A DNA stretch of 64,000 nt from the NCBI GenBank assembly GCA_019058365.1, contig JAHPZE010000007.1:1-64000 (forward strand), given 5' to 3'. Source of the DNA: Promethearchaeota archaeon. Lineage in GTDB: Archaea; Asgardarchaeota; Lokiarchaeia; Sigyniarchaeales; SOKP01. This document shows, piece after piece, positions 17,997 to 26,918 of this stretch (position 1 is the stretch's first letter; the number at the start of each line of letters is the position of its first letter). The notes under the pieces are model-generated. The model was given only the letters and a program-made list of their open reading frames with translations, had not been told where the DNA came from and searched no databases. Position numbers and translations under genes: made by a program.

Positions 17997-19361
17997 ATGT
18001 CAAGGAAGTTTTCGAAAGAACCGATTAGAGGAATGGATGATTATTATCCTTCAGATTTACGTGAAGTTAATTGGATAATTGAAACTATAAGGGATATAAC
18101 AGAAAGATATGGTTATGAAGAATATGCAACTCCACAAATAGAACCCGTTGAAATTTTTGCTGCGAAATCCTCTGATGAATTAGTTAATGAACAATCATTC
18201 ATAATTGAAAAAAAAGAAGGAGAAAGACTTATTTTAATCCCTGAACTTACACCTTCTTTAGCTCGGATGGTTGCTAAAAAAAGTCAAGAATTAAAAAAAC
18301 CTATTCGGTGGTTTTCTGTTCCAACATGCTTTAGGTATGAAAGACCCCAAAGAGGTCGCCGCCGCGCTTTTTTTCAACCTAATGTAGATATATTAGGTGA
18401 GGAAAGTCTTTATGCTGATCTCGAAATATTTAACATAATCATAGATATATTCACTGAATTTGGAGCTACAGCAGAACAATTTCAAATTTATTATAATAGT
18501 CGACGATTCATGGATTCAATCAGTAATTTTATACTTAAACTAGATATAAGCAAGATTCCTTTAGTTTATAAGGCTTTAGATAAATCTGATAAAATGGATG
18601 AAGAAGAATTTGAAAAATACTTAATTGATATATTTGAGGATGAAGTAATCATCCAGGGTATTTTTAAATTAAAAGATGCGAAAAGTGTTGATGAATTATT
18701 AAGGAAATTTGATAACATTCCTGAAGAATTTTATCAATCTGAAGGATATCTCGAAATAACTAATTTTAACCGGCTATTAAAGGAAATAAATCTTTCTAAT
18801 TATTGTACGTTCTCTTCTGGGACGGTGAGAGGTCTTGATTATTATACTGGAATTATTTATGAGGTATTTGATACTGGAAAAGAAAATATAAGAAGTATTT
18901 TCGGAGGTGGGCGATATGATGATTTATTATCAATATTTTCTGAAGAAAAAATAACTGGGACTGGATTTGGCATGGGAGTTTACACACTTTCTTTATTCTT
19001 GAATACGTATGGTTTAATTCCAAATGATATTAAAGAAAAAGATTATAGTGATACAATCTATATAGCGTCCATAAATGAAGATATGTCAACATATGCTTTT
19101 GAGCTTGCTAGAATCATCCGAGATGAAGATTTTCCGTGCATAATAGATTATAGATTTAAAAATCTAAAAAATCAACTGAAAAGAGCCAATGACTTGGGAG
19201 TTATTATTGTGTTAATCATTGGACCTGAAGAATTGACAGAAAGAACAATTACTATTAGGAATATGGTCTCTGAAGAACAAAAAGCTGTTGATTTAGATGA
19301 ATTAATAGATGAAATTTACGATATCATAGATCAATTTGGCAATAATAAATTTGAGCAATAA
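17997..19361 (+). CDS. hisS: Histidyl-tRNA synthetase
   Basis: Class II aminoacyl-tRNA synthetase charging tRNA-His in the cytosol. Motif 2 appears as RYERPQRGRRRAFFQ, the histidine-binding signature as GLDYYTGIIYEVF, and motif 3 as GTGFGMGVY. The C-terminal anticodon-binding domain spans about 345-455. Length (454) is normal. I start at ATG 17997; a TTG at 17994 immediately before it is possible. Its promoter must lie in the 160-bp gap shared with the divergent corrinoid operon, which has TATTTATT-like boxes. Confidence 0.93.
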   Translation: MSRKFSKEPIRGMDDYYPSDLREVNWIIETIRDITERYGYEEYATPQIEPVEIFAAKSSDELVNEQSFIIEKKEGERLILIPELTPSLARMVAKKSQELKKPIRWFSVPTCFRYERPQRGRRRAFFQPNVDILGEESLYADLEIFNIIIDIFTEFGATAEQFQIYYNSRRFMDSISNFILKLDISKIPLVYKALDKSDKMDEEEFEKYLIDIFEDEVIIQGIFKLKDAKSVDELLRKFDNIPEEFYQSEGYLEITNFNRLLKEINLSNYCTFSSGTVRGLDYYTGIIYEVFDTGKENIRSIFGGGRYDDLLSIFSEEKITGTGFGMGVYTLSLFLNTYGLIPNDIKEKDYSDTIYIASINEDMSTYAFELARIIRDEDFPCIIDYRFKNLKNQLKRANDLGVIIVLIIGPEELTERTITIRNMVSEEQKAVDLDELIDEIYDIIDQFGNNKFEQ

Positions 19362-19391
19362 AAATTTTATTTTATGATATTAGATTTTATA

Positions 19392-19481
19392 TTAAAAAGT
19401 TAAACCACAGTAAGAACAGATATTAAGTCGATTGTTTTCTAATTTTTCACCGCAATTAGGACTAAAAATGTCCTTCCCTAG
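19392..19481 (-). pseudogene. C-terminal zinc-ribbon remnant
   Basis: A 29-codon open stretch ends in PNCGEKLENN...CSYCGLTF and a TAA, which reads like the terminal zinc ribbon of a larger archaeal membrane or regulatory protein. Its frame is closed by TAG directly upstream, there is no start codon, and the first expected Cys is Ser. It appears to be all that is left of a gene displaced by the DUF4256 gene next to it. Confidence 0.35.
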
Positions 19482-19504
19482 CTAAATAATTATATAAACT
19501 CAGG

Positions 19505-20107
19505 ATGAATACTAAGATTATGCGCAAGCCATCAATTACTGCATTCAAAAAAGAATTGTCACCAGAACAACGTGAAGAACTACTCAGATCATTGAAAGCC
19601 CGTTTTGAGAAAAACATGAACCGCCATAAAGGTCTTGAATGGGCTAAAGTACAAGCAAAGCTGGAAGCTAATACTGAAAAACTGTGGTCACTCAATGAAA
19701 TGGAAAGAACTGGCGGTGAACCGGATGTTGTTGGTCATGATAAAAAGACGGGCGAATACATTTTTTATGATTGTTCAGAGGAAAGTCCTAAAGGCCGCAG
19801 AAATGTTTGTTACGACCGTGAAGGGCAGGAGGCGAGGGAAAAGCGAGGGGTGCATCCAGAAGGTAACGCTATTGATATGGCAGCTGCCATGGGCATTGAG
19901 CTTTTAACGGAAGAACAATATCGAGAGTTGCAGAAACTTGGAAATTTCGATATGAAGACATCGAGCTGGGTGAAGACACCTTCTGATATTAGAAAACTCG
20001 GCGGCGCCATCTTTGCTGATCGTCGCTACGACCATGTCTTCGTGTATCATAACAGTGCGCCCTCTTTTTATGGCGTTAGGGCGTTCCGTGGCTCGCTAAG
20101 GGTCTAA
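19505..20107 (+). CDS. DUF4256-family protein, probably acquired from bacteria
   Basis: A 200-residue soluble protein recognised as DUF4256 by its ordered features: SPEQREELLRSLKARFEKN near the start, the centre TGGEPDVVG, FYDCSEESPKGRRNVCYD, GNAIDMAAAMGIELLTEEQY, and the C-terminal YDHVFVYHNSAPSFYGVRAFRG. The function is unknown; the family is spread mostly among bacteria. GC content and codon use are clearly higher than in the neighbouring genes, and gene fragments lie on both sides, which points to lateral transfer. The reading frame is intact and of usual length. Confidence 0.8.
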   Translation: MNTKIMRKPSITAFKKELSPEQREELLRSLKARFEKNMNRHKGLEWAKVQAKLEANTEKLWSLNEMERTGGEPDVVGHDKKTGEYIFYDCSEESPKGRRNVCYDREGQEAREKRGVHPEGNAIDMAAAMGIELLTEEQYRELQKLGNFDMKTSSWVKTPSDIRKLGGAIFADRRYDHVFVYHNSAPSFYGVRAFRGSLRV

Positions 20108-20116
20108 ATTTGGACT

Positions 20117-20350
20117 TTGAATTTTAGCATTTCTTTGATTTTTGTTTTTGTTTTTTACGAGCTGCATTTTGTGGTTGCACCCGTTGTCCTTAAATTATTG
20201 ATTGGGGACAAAGTTCCATTTAATTTTCATTTAACTCAGAATAATGGTGAAAGCACAGTTAAAGTTGATTCTGTTACACGAGAGGGAAAATATCAAGCGA
20301 CAATAAGTGTAAGTGGAGATTACATTGAAAGAGGAGCTTCAATTGCTTGA
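20117..20350 (+). CDS. Doubtful small ORF with beta-rich C-terminus
   Basis: A 77-codon frame starting at TTG. The first 30 residues are hydrophobic (a possible membrane segment); the rest (KVPFNFHLTQNNGES, VTREGKYQATISVSG) looks like part of a beta-sandwich surface domain. It has no ribosome site I can see and overlaps another doubtful ORF on the opposite strand. It may be a fragment of a larger secreted protein left in this rearranged stretch. Confidence 0.25.
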   Translation: MNFSISLIFVFVFYELHFVVAPVVLKLLIGDKVPFNFHLTQNNGESTVKVDSVTREGKYQATISVSGDYIERGASIA

Positions 20351-20538
20351 CTCTTATCTCTTTTTATAAGAATATATTGACAGAACTTAATATCCTTTAA
20401 AATATTTGAAATCTTGTTTTTAATTTCATTTTCATTTTCTTTAATGTTAAAAAATTCTTTTACATCAGAATATTCATCCAAATAGCCTTGAATATTCAGA
20501 TCGTTTGAATCCAAATGTTTTTCAAACTTAAAACACAA
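20320..20538 (-). CDS. Doubtful small ORF, charged helical peptide
   Basis: A 72-codon frame from ATG 20538. The composition is Glu/Lys/Asn/Ile-rich and would form helices (EYSDVKEFFNIKENENEIKNKIS). It has no recognisable domain and ends inside the opposite-strand ORF. It could be a small gene or a remnant; I cannot decide. Confidence 0.25.
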   Translation of the reverse strand: MCFKFEKHLDSNDLNIQGYLDEYSDVKEFFNIKENENEIKNKISNILKDIKFCQYILIKRDKSQAIEAPLSM

Positions 20539-20838
20539 CTATTTACAAAAAATGAAATTTTTGGATTTGTCAATAAAAAGAAGTAATTTGATGGATTTCC
20601 TAATAAATTTTGATTTCAGATTATTTTTAAAACTTCAAGTTTAATATCTTAAGTTTGACAACTTAACTTATATTTTATTGTATTCGGCAGGGCAGTTAAA
20701 TGTTGCGCACGTTTACTCCCTAAATTAATTTTTAAGATATATTGGCAACTCGGCAAGATCTACAACGAATCTTAAGATTAGTAATCCATTCTCAAATTAT
20801 TTTAACATGATGACCATATCTTTTTTTAAAGGAAATCG
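20539..20838. other. Gap without a gene
   Basis: No frame of useful length on either strand. The stretch 20660-20720 is slightly richer in GC (around GGCAGGGCAG) than its surroundings. I see no tRNA, repeat or insertion sequence end. Confidence 0.4.
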
Positions 20839-22521
20839 TCATTCTTCTTCTGTGTCAAACTCCTTGTATATATTTTCTAAGAAATCCAGAAAATGCGGAT
20901 CTCTTGTTGCGTTTGGATCGAGATCATCCTCCAAGTTATCGATATATTTCATCAAGGTGGGTAATTTATCTGTTGGAGGTATCGCTGCTAATCGTGGAAG
21001 ACCCCATTTTTTCGCTTTCTGCAACGTTTCTAATGTTAATCCCTCAGCGTTAGAGTGTGGATCCATAACTTCCATTCGTGTAAAGTTCATGTACTGCATC
21101 ATATGCCCTCCTTCGTCAATAGTACACCATGATCCATCAGGTCCGTCGTCAAGCATGTAACCCTTTTTCTGCCATTTTTTTTTAACAGGAAAGTGAACTT
21201 TTCTAACGAAGTCGTAGAGCTTATCCGGCGATAAGTAAATACCAGCAGGAAGTGGTCCATTCGTACCTGCCATGGGCATTTCACAGGCTTTTAACGTGAA
21301 GTTTTTTAAAACGATCATTTGGAATAGCGCTTGATAGTGTCCACGAAGGAATTCAGGGGTACAAAATTCTTTTGGGATATATTCTTCGAAATTTTTCACT
21401 ACTCCAGAAGTATCCCCTATTTTAAGCGGATTATGATCTGGCCATGGATCGATAATTTTAGCATTAGTTTTTTTAGCAATTTCTTTTAGGGTGTTCACGC
21501 AATAATCATAATGAGCCTGATTTATAGCGACGATATGTCCAAACCACCCTCCTTTTTCCAGCATCTTTCCAAAGAAATTTGCCCGTCTCATTCGCGCCCA
21601 TTCATTCTTTGAAATAGAAACGAGGGCTTCCTGCTTAGTGGTAGAGCATCTACCAAAGGAGTCCAATATTTCTGCCTCTCCTATTAAATATATTCCATCG
21701 CATTCTCGGTCATAATTGTTCCATATAATCATTAATAGTTTATTGTAGGGGCCATCCTTTAAGTTGAACCAGGGAGGTCTTCCCCCTGCGGAAATCTTTT
21801 TTGGACCATACCAAGGATATAATTTTATGGCTACTTTGGTAAAAATACCACGCGTTCCGAAAGCGCCCCCTTCACCCCTAATTACACCATATAAACTTGG
21901 ACCTGGGCCATCTCCGCTAAACCATCCCGCATTAGGCGTATTTGGAGACCCTAACGTTACCTTCTCACCTGTAGGTAAGATCCACTCGAGTGCAAGCCCA
22001 TTACGCTCATTATATCCTCGTGTTATAGAACTATCTCCACTCCCTCCCACGCTCGTGATCGATGCGAGAGGCGAAATAGATGCTCCCGCGTCAATCATGT
22101 GAGGCGCTAATCCGTGTTTTATACATTCGGTAAATATTTCTGCTTGGGTAACATATGGTTCTACAACGGCGTACATATGTTCCTTGTTGATTTCGATAAT
22201 TTTATTCAGCCTACAAAGATCGATCGTAATTCCATCTCTATCTTGAGGAAATGCTCCAGGATATTGCCCCGTTGAGTGAGCCTTGTACCTCACCTTATAC
22301 TTATTACATGATTTCACAATTTCTTGAATTTCTTCGATAGATCCTGGAAGTACTATAGCAGATGCACGGTTCCACCACACACCACGGTACATTCCTTGAG
22401 TAGGAACGCCTAAAAAAGTTGCATGACATGCATATGAGTCTAAAACGGCTGGATCTTTGCTCACGTTTTCTGGACCAACTATTTTCTGAATTTCCTTGTA
22501 AAATCTTTTTGAAAATGGCAT
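20839..22521 (-). CDS. FAD-binding oxidase (GlcD/4-cresol dehydrogenase type), copy 2
   Basis: A 560-residue flavoprotein of the PCMH (FAD_binding_4) group. The FAD-binding stretch runs from AIVLPGSIEEIQEIVK (about 60) through VVEPYVTQAEIF and SITSVGGSGDSS to a GEGGAFGTRGIFTK segment. The C-terminal half is an FAD-linked oxidase cap ending in an acidic tail. It oxidises an alpha-hydroxy acid or alcohol-like substrate and passes electrons to the Fe-S protein encoded upstream. I choose ATG 22521 because AAGGTGAG lies just before it; a GTG at 22533, overlapping the previous gene, is the alternative. Fourth and last gene of the operon. Confidence 0.8.
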   Translation of the reverse strand: MPFSKRFYKEIQKIVGPENVSKDPAVLDSYACHATFLGVPTQGMYRGVWWNRASAIVLPGSIEEIQEIVKSCNKYKVRYKAHSTGQYPGAFPQDRDGITIDLCRLNKIIEINKEHMYAVVEPYVTQAEIFTECIKHGLAPHMIDAGASISPLASITSVGGSGDSSITRGYNERNGLALEWILPTGEKVTLGSPNTPNAGWFSGDGPGPSLYGVIRGEGGAFGTRGIFTKVAIKLYPWYGPKKISAGGRPPWFNLKDGPYNKLLMIIWNNYDRECDGIYLIGEAEILDSFGRCSTTKQEALVSISKNEWARMRRANFFGKMLEKGGWFGHIVAINQAHYDYCVNTLKEIAKKTNAKIIDPWPDHNPLKIGDTSGVVKNFEEYIPKEFCTPEFLRGHYQALFQMIVLKNFTLKACEMPMAGTNGPLPAGIYLSPDKLYDFVRKVHFPVKKKWQKKGYMLDDGPDGSWCTIDEGGHMMQYMNFTRMEVMDPHSNAEGLTLETLQKAKKWGLPRLAAIPPTDKLPTLMKYIDNLEDDLDPNATRDPHFLDFLENIYKEFDTEEE

Positions 22522-22525
22522 TTTA

Positions 22526-23815
22526 TCACTCACCTTCTTTTGTTAGTGTCATTAATACTATCTCGGCAATATCATAAAATTTTATGTTAGAATCTACCTC
22601 TGCAATGGCATCTTTTAGATTTGTACTGCAGAAAGGGCAATGTGAAGTTAATATTTCCGCTCCTGTTGCTTCAGCTTCTATGATCCGTTCTTTAGCTGCC
22701 CAAATTGCGAAGTCTGGGAACGCTGCCTTTGCACCTCCGCCAGCACCACAACACCAAGCGTATTCTTTAATTCTTTCCATTTCCACTAATTCGACACCAG
22801 GAATCGCTTTTAAAACATTTCTTGGAGCTTCGTAGCAGCCTCCAAGACCCATTCTCACTGGGCGTTCTGGAACGGGTTCGAATATATGAGGGTCAGTTAA
22901 TTTCCATTCACCCTTCCATTCGGGCATAAATTCTGAGCCTCGTCCAAGATGACAAGGATCGTGATAGGTAACTTTCATCAACAGCTCATTTTTGAACTCT
23001 AATTCTCCCCTCTTAATTTTCTCGTCTAATACCTCAGCGAGATTCACAACTTCAAACGAAAATTCTTTGAGCATCGCAGGATATTTTGTTTTAAACATCC
23101 CGTAACAACCAGCACAAGACGTTAAAATCTTTTTAGCACCACTTTTTCTAATCTTTTTAAACACGTTTCTTGCAATTTCTTTCGCTTTGTTATATTGTCC
23201 CGTTTGATAAATAGGACTACCACAGCACGTTTCATCATCACCTAAAACCATGAAATCAACACCAATCTTGTTTAGCACTTTTACCGTCGCGCGTGCTATT
23301 TCAGTTCTACGGTAAGAAGACGTGCATCCCGTCCAATATATAACATCAGCTTTTTCGTTTACTTTTACTTCTTCAGGCATCCAATCAAAACGGTTTTCGT
23401 GAGCTTCGTTATAAGGATTGTTCCTTTTTTCGATAGATTCTGTGTACTCTTTATGAGCAGGTAATGGAGCAGCCCCACTGAGAACCGCACTGTATTTTAA
23501 AGCGTAGATAATGCTATTAAGGTCAGTTAGATAATTATTAGTTCGACAGGAAATGTGGCAAGCTCCACAATTCGTACATGTATATAAGATTTTAAGCATC
23601 TCATCTGTCCATTCTTTTATTCTTTCTTGATGGACTCCAAGAGCCATTTGGATTTTTCCCGATCCAGAATACGCATGAAATTTATATCTTGCTAGAGAAG
23701 GACATATTTTTGAAAATCTATGACTTTCCAAAACTGCCCACGGTACAAACTTACAATGTGAACATCTAAAACAATTGTTCATCTCATATTCTAATTTTTC
23801 TAACGTTCTAACCAT
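22526..23815 (-). CDS. CCG-domain iron-sulfur oxidoreductase subunit (GlcF/HdrD-like)
   Basis: A 429-residue Fe-S protein. Cys motifs of an N-terminal ferredoxin-like domain are CFRCSHCKFVP (about 16) and CTNCGACHISC (about 94). Two CCG domains follow: ETCCGSPIYQTG with CAGCYGMFK (about 200-240) and WCCGAGGGAKAAFP with HCPFC (about 356-400). Such subunits take electrons from a flavin oxidase and hand them to a membrane or soluble acceptor, as in glycolate/lactate oxidases and heterodisulfide reductase. It sits between two different FAD oxidases with gaps of 0 and 4 bases, so it probably serves both. Its stop codon is adjacent to the ribosome site of the next gene. Confidence 0.85.
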   Translation of the reverse strand: MVRTLEKLEYEMNNCFRCSHCKFVPWAVLESHRFSKICPSLARYKFHAYSGSGKIQMALGVHQERIKEWTDEMLKILYTCTNCGACHISCRTNNYLTDLNSIIYALKYSAVLSGAAPLPAHKEYTESIEKRNNPYNEAHENRFDWMPEEVKVNEKADVIYWTGCTSSYRRTEIARATVKVLNKIGVDFMVLGDDETCCGSPIYQTGQYNKAKEIARNVFKKIRKSGAKKILTSCAGCYGMFKTKYPAMLKEFSFEVVNLAEVLDEKIKRGELEFKNELLMKVTYHDPCHLGRGSEFMPEWKGEWKLTDPHIFEPVPERPVRMGLGGCYEAPRNVLKAIPGVELVEMERIKEYAWCCGAGGGAKAAFPDFAIWAAKERIIEAEATGAEILTSHCPFCSTNLKDAIAEVDSNIKFYDIAEIVLMTLTKEGE

Positions 23816-25285
23816 TTAAATCCTCTCAGTAAAGCATAATTTTCCAGGATTCATTACATTCTTAGGATCAAACAAGTCTTTAACTTTTCTCAAAACTGGG
23901 ACAACATCTTGATAATTTGAAAACACCTTATTTGTTAAAATGTCGTATGGCCTGCTAAAATAGGCACCAGCACTTATCACTTGATCTACTGCATCTATTA
24001 CAAAGTTTTTAATTAGATTTTCTTGGGTTTGATCATCTGGGGTTAAATGCAAATTGAATTCGACGTGAGCGTGAATGCCTTGCTTGCAGGGTTGTACATA
24101 AACTCCAATATCTGACATTGGAAAACCTGTTTTAATAGCTAATTTCTCCACAAGATCGACAAAAAATGCTGATTTTTTCAAGGATGTTAAGAAAAATAAA
24201 TCTCTCATATCACCTTTAACTCTAATCTTCCAATAAGGTTCTTCAGATGGTTTTCTGATAACCTTCGTCATTATCTCATTAGCATTTGTTCCTGGTATAG
24301 AATCTAACATTGGAATGTTCCTTTCCTTTATCACTGTTTTTTTATAATTAATCATATCCTCGGGTAGCACGCTAAAACCTGAAACCGTGTAGATTAATGT
24401 CCATGGGAGAAGTTCATTGGTTAATTCTCTAATTTTTTTTGGATCTTTTCTAAGTAAACTCGCTAAACTTAGAGAGTTTAAAATAAAAACATCGTCTACG
24501 GTTCGATCGTATACCAATTGATGAGCATATGTAGTTAGTTCCGATAAGTTATTACTATGAGCAAAATAGAGTTCTTCCCGTTTTGGAAGCAATTCACATC
24601 TCAAACTCGCCCATGTACACGCACATAACGTTCCCTGAGAAGCACTTCCAACTTTCCTGATATTGAATGAAAATACCCCAAAAGGTACTTTGTGAGAAAA
24701 TCCCTGTTCTCGCTGCCATTTTTCGTCATTCCCACAAAAACCAACCTCGCCACCCCATAAAATATCTCCACTACCAAGCATCACTTCGGTAGAAGCCAAG
24801 GGATCTGCTGCATCCCAGTGATATTTAGGGAGAGTGTTCGGTACTCGCTCCCAATGGGCGCTAATTACAGATTTTGTTGATCTTGGACATAATGGTTGAG
24901 CGATTCTTAATCCCTGTTTTTTTAGTTCTTCTTGGAGTTCACCAAAGGTTACTCCAGGTTCAACGACACACACTCTATTTTTTCGTTGAATCCATTCAAT
25001 CTTCTTCATATTGCTTAAATCTAGAATTACTGTTTTGTCTTTTGTTGGGATCGTGTCGCCATGAAACCTTGGACCTTTAGAACTTACGGGAATTATTTTA
25101 AAATCCATCCTATTTGCTAAATGTATAATTTTTTGAATTTCAGGACGCTTTTTAGGCTTAACGACTAATTCAGGCATTTTGGGAGTAGCAAAAGAATGAT
25201 CTTTTGAATAATCTTTTAATATCTCAAGGTCGTCTAGTACGTTATTTTCTCCTACAATTTTTACTAAATCTTCTCTAAATCTCAT
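23816..25285 (-). CDS. FAD-binding oxidase (GlcD/4-cresol dehydrogenase type), copy 1
   Basis: A 489-residue flavoprotein. The PCMH FAD domain covers about 30-220 (VVKPKKRPEIQKIIHLANR, CVVEPGVTFGELQEEL, ADPLASTEVMLGSGD). The FAD-linked C-terminal domain ends in the family's usual LFDPKNVMNPGKLCF. IGVYVQPCKQGIHAHVEFNLHL resembles the substrate-site region of vanillyl-alcohol/4-cresol oxidases, where histidines line the active site. It starts at ATG 25285, overlapping the previous gene by 11 bases, and its stop abuts the ATG of the CCG subunit, which implies translational coupling. Substrate not identified. Confidence 0.8.
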   Translation of the reverse strand: MRFREDLVKIVGENNVLDDLEILKDYSKDHSFATPKMPELVVKPKKRPEIQKIIHLANRMDFKIIPVSSKGPRFHGDTIPTKDKTVILDLSNMKKIEWIQRKNRVCVVEPGVTFGELQEELKKQGLRIAQPLCPRSTKSVISAHWERVPNTLPKYHWDAADPLASTEVMLGSGDILWGGEVGFCGNDEKWQREQGFSHKVPFGVFSFNIRKVGSASQGTLCACTWASLRCELLPKREELYFAHSNNLSELTTYAHQLVYDRTVDDVFILNSLSLASLLRKDPKKIRELTNELLPWTLIYTVSGFSVLPEDMINYKKTVIKERNIPMLDSIPGTNANEIMTKVIRKPSEEPYWKIRVKGDMRDLFFLTSLKKSAFFVDLVEKLAIKTGFPMSDIGVYVQPCKQGIHAHVEFNLHLTPDDQTQENLIKNFVIDAVDQVISAGAYFSRPYDILTNKVFSNYQDVVPVLRKVKDLFDPKNVMNPGKLCFTERI

Positions 25286-26069
25286 ATTCTTTCATCAATC
25301 TATCTATTATAGACAATAATTTCTTGTTAAAATAATCTAAAACTTGCTTTTTTGATATTATGTGTATGATTTTAACAGTATTTTCGATAGAAAACTCTAT
25401 CCATTTATCTGATTTTTTCATTAATTGCATGTATCTCGCATTTCTAAAACTAATTTTTCCTTTAACAGAAATCCAAAAAAATAAACCTGGAAGTCCTTCT
25501 AAGACCATTCCTGGACCTTTCTTTTTCGTTAGTCCTGTCTTGAAAATTTCTCTTAATATACCTCTTAGATCGAGCTTAACTACAAAGAGCTTTTTTTTTT
25601 TAATTTCATTCATCGATACCAGTCGTTTCTCAATCAATGAATAGGGTATAATTTTACGATTTCTTGATTTCTGTTTTCCAATGACTCTTTTCAATAACTT
25701 GTTTGCCAAATTTGAATTCAAAAGTCTTGAAATACCTTTTTGAGGAAGCAGTCTGATGATATAATAAACAAATTTCATGATGATTTCAATAGATAATGAG
25801 CTTTTAATCTTATATAGAAGAAATTTGTCTTCTCTAGTCGAAATAACGATGCCTTTATCGCGATATTTTCGAAAATCTGGAAAAAGAAGAAGTCCCCTCA
25901 ATAATGTAGTTCTTAGCTCAGTATCCGCAATAATTTGTTGTATCACGTCAATAAGATTTAATTTTAAATCTTTAATAAAAACAGTTTTATCTATATCACC
26001 TGAAATGTACTTAATAAAGAATTTTTTAATTAATTGGCTAGAATCATTTGTTTTTGTAACTATTGTCAT
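25275..26069 (-). CDS. Hypothetical protein leading the FAD oxidase operon
   Basis: I do not recognise this 264-residue protein. It is basic, rich in Lys, Ile and Leu, with no signal peptide or clear membrane span. Two segments look structured: about 60-90 (RGLLLFPDFRKYRDKG) and 185-240 (KGPGMVLEGLPGLFFWISVKG). A SCP2-like or lipid-binding fold is conceivable from the length and the late beta-rich part, but that is a guess. It overlaps the first FAD oxidase gene by 11 bases and is co-transcribed with it, so it may deliver a hydrophobic substrate or help assembly. Confidence 0.65.
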   Translation of the reverse strand: MTIVTKTNDSSQLIKKFFIKYISGDIDKTVFIKDLKLNLIDVIQQIIADTELRTTLLRGLLLFPDFRKYRDKGIVISTREDKFLLYKIKSSLSIEIIMKFVYYIIRLLPQKGISRLLNSNLANKLLKRVIGKQKSRNRKIIPYSLIEKRLVSMNEIKKKKLFVVKLDLRGILREIFKTGLTKKKGPGMVLEGLPGLFFWISVKGKISFRNARYMQLMKKSDKWIEFSIENTVKIIHIISKKQVLDYFNKKLLSIIDRLMKEYEI

Positions 26070-26211
26070 CTATATCATCTTATTTTTTAAATTTCCTTCC
26101 CAATTAAAAAAGAAGTATTTTTTGTATGATTTCTAAACATTTTAATTTCAATATTTAAGAATATAAATATTTTCTTTATTTAACTTTTTTATTTGAAATT
26201 GTAAATTATTT

Positions 26212-26605
26212 ATGGCTCCAGAAATTCCTATTTATTGTTCTGAAATTACAAAAAAACTTTTAACAATCATTTCAGATCTTTCAGATGATGATTTTTTTAC
26301 GATATACTTATCATGTGAAAGAGAAGAGAAGTGGTGGTTATTTTCCAGGTTCTTTATATAAAAAGAAAAAATATCGAGATAGGAAAATTAATATAATTAA
26401 TCCAAATGATATTATAGAAATTCCTGAAGAAAGAGGAATCTTCAGAGTTAAAGGATATTCTGTCGATCATTCAATGCCCGAAGCGATGGCATTTGAAGTA
26501 ATTACAAAAAAAGGAAAGAAAACATTATATACAGACGATATTGGATTTTATGGTCATAAACATGAAAAAAGTAATTCGATGAATTATTTTTTAAGTATAA
26601 TGTAG
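26212..26605 (+). pseudogene. RNase J-like metallo-beta-lactamase fragment, frameshifted
   Basis: The first frame from ATG 26212 reads MAPEIPIYCSEITKKLL, like the segment after the metal motif in RNase J-type exonucleases. It runs out of frame at the T7 tract at about 26290. The next frame continues with FRVKGYSVDHSMPEAMAF and KKTLYTDDIGFYG, the DHSxPGA and YTGD motifs of the same family. The N-terminal HxHxDH part and everything after the DIGFYG motif are missing, so the gene is broken at both ends as well as frameshifted. One extra T in the tract would account for the shift. Clearly non-functional as read. Confidence 0.7.
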
Positions 26606-26918
26606 TTATAAACCTTTAGATCAATTTAATAGATAAAAATTTCTTCCAAATTTTTCACAATGGGTATAATTCGAAGTAGAAGAAATTCTTAAGTTTCATG
26701 GTTAAGTACTACTGGAAAAGTTTGATTTTAGTAAGAAGATATTCCTATCGCTAATTTTTTTAGAAACCACTTCCTACTAATATTCAGATGGAAAATTTTG
26801 TGAGATTTAAGAATGTAATATCATTGCCAAAAATTTCTAAAATTTGGATCATTCATTGCCAACAATTACTAAATGTATTGCTAATATTAATTAAAAAATA
26901 CACTAGTTATTAATCATC
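26606..26918. other. Gap between the RNase J remnant and pyrF
   Basis: No coding frame on either strand. The last 60 bases (TAATATTAATTAAAAAATACACTAG) are A/T-rich and could hold the pyrF promoter. I see nothing else. Confidence 0.4.
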
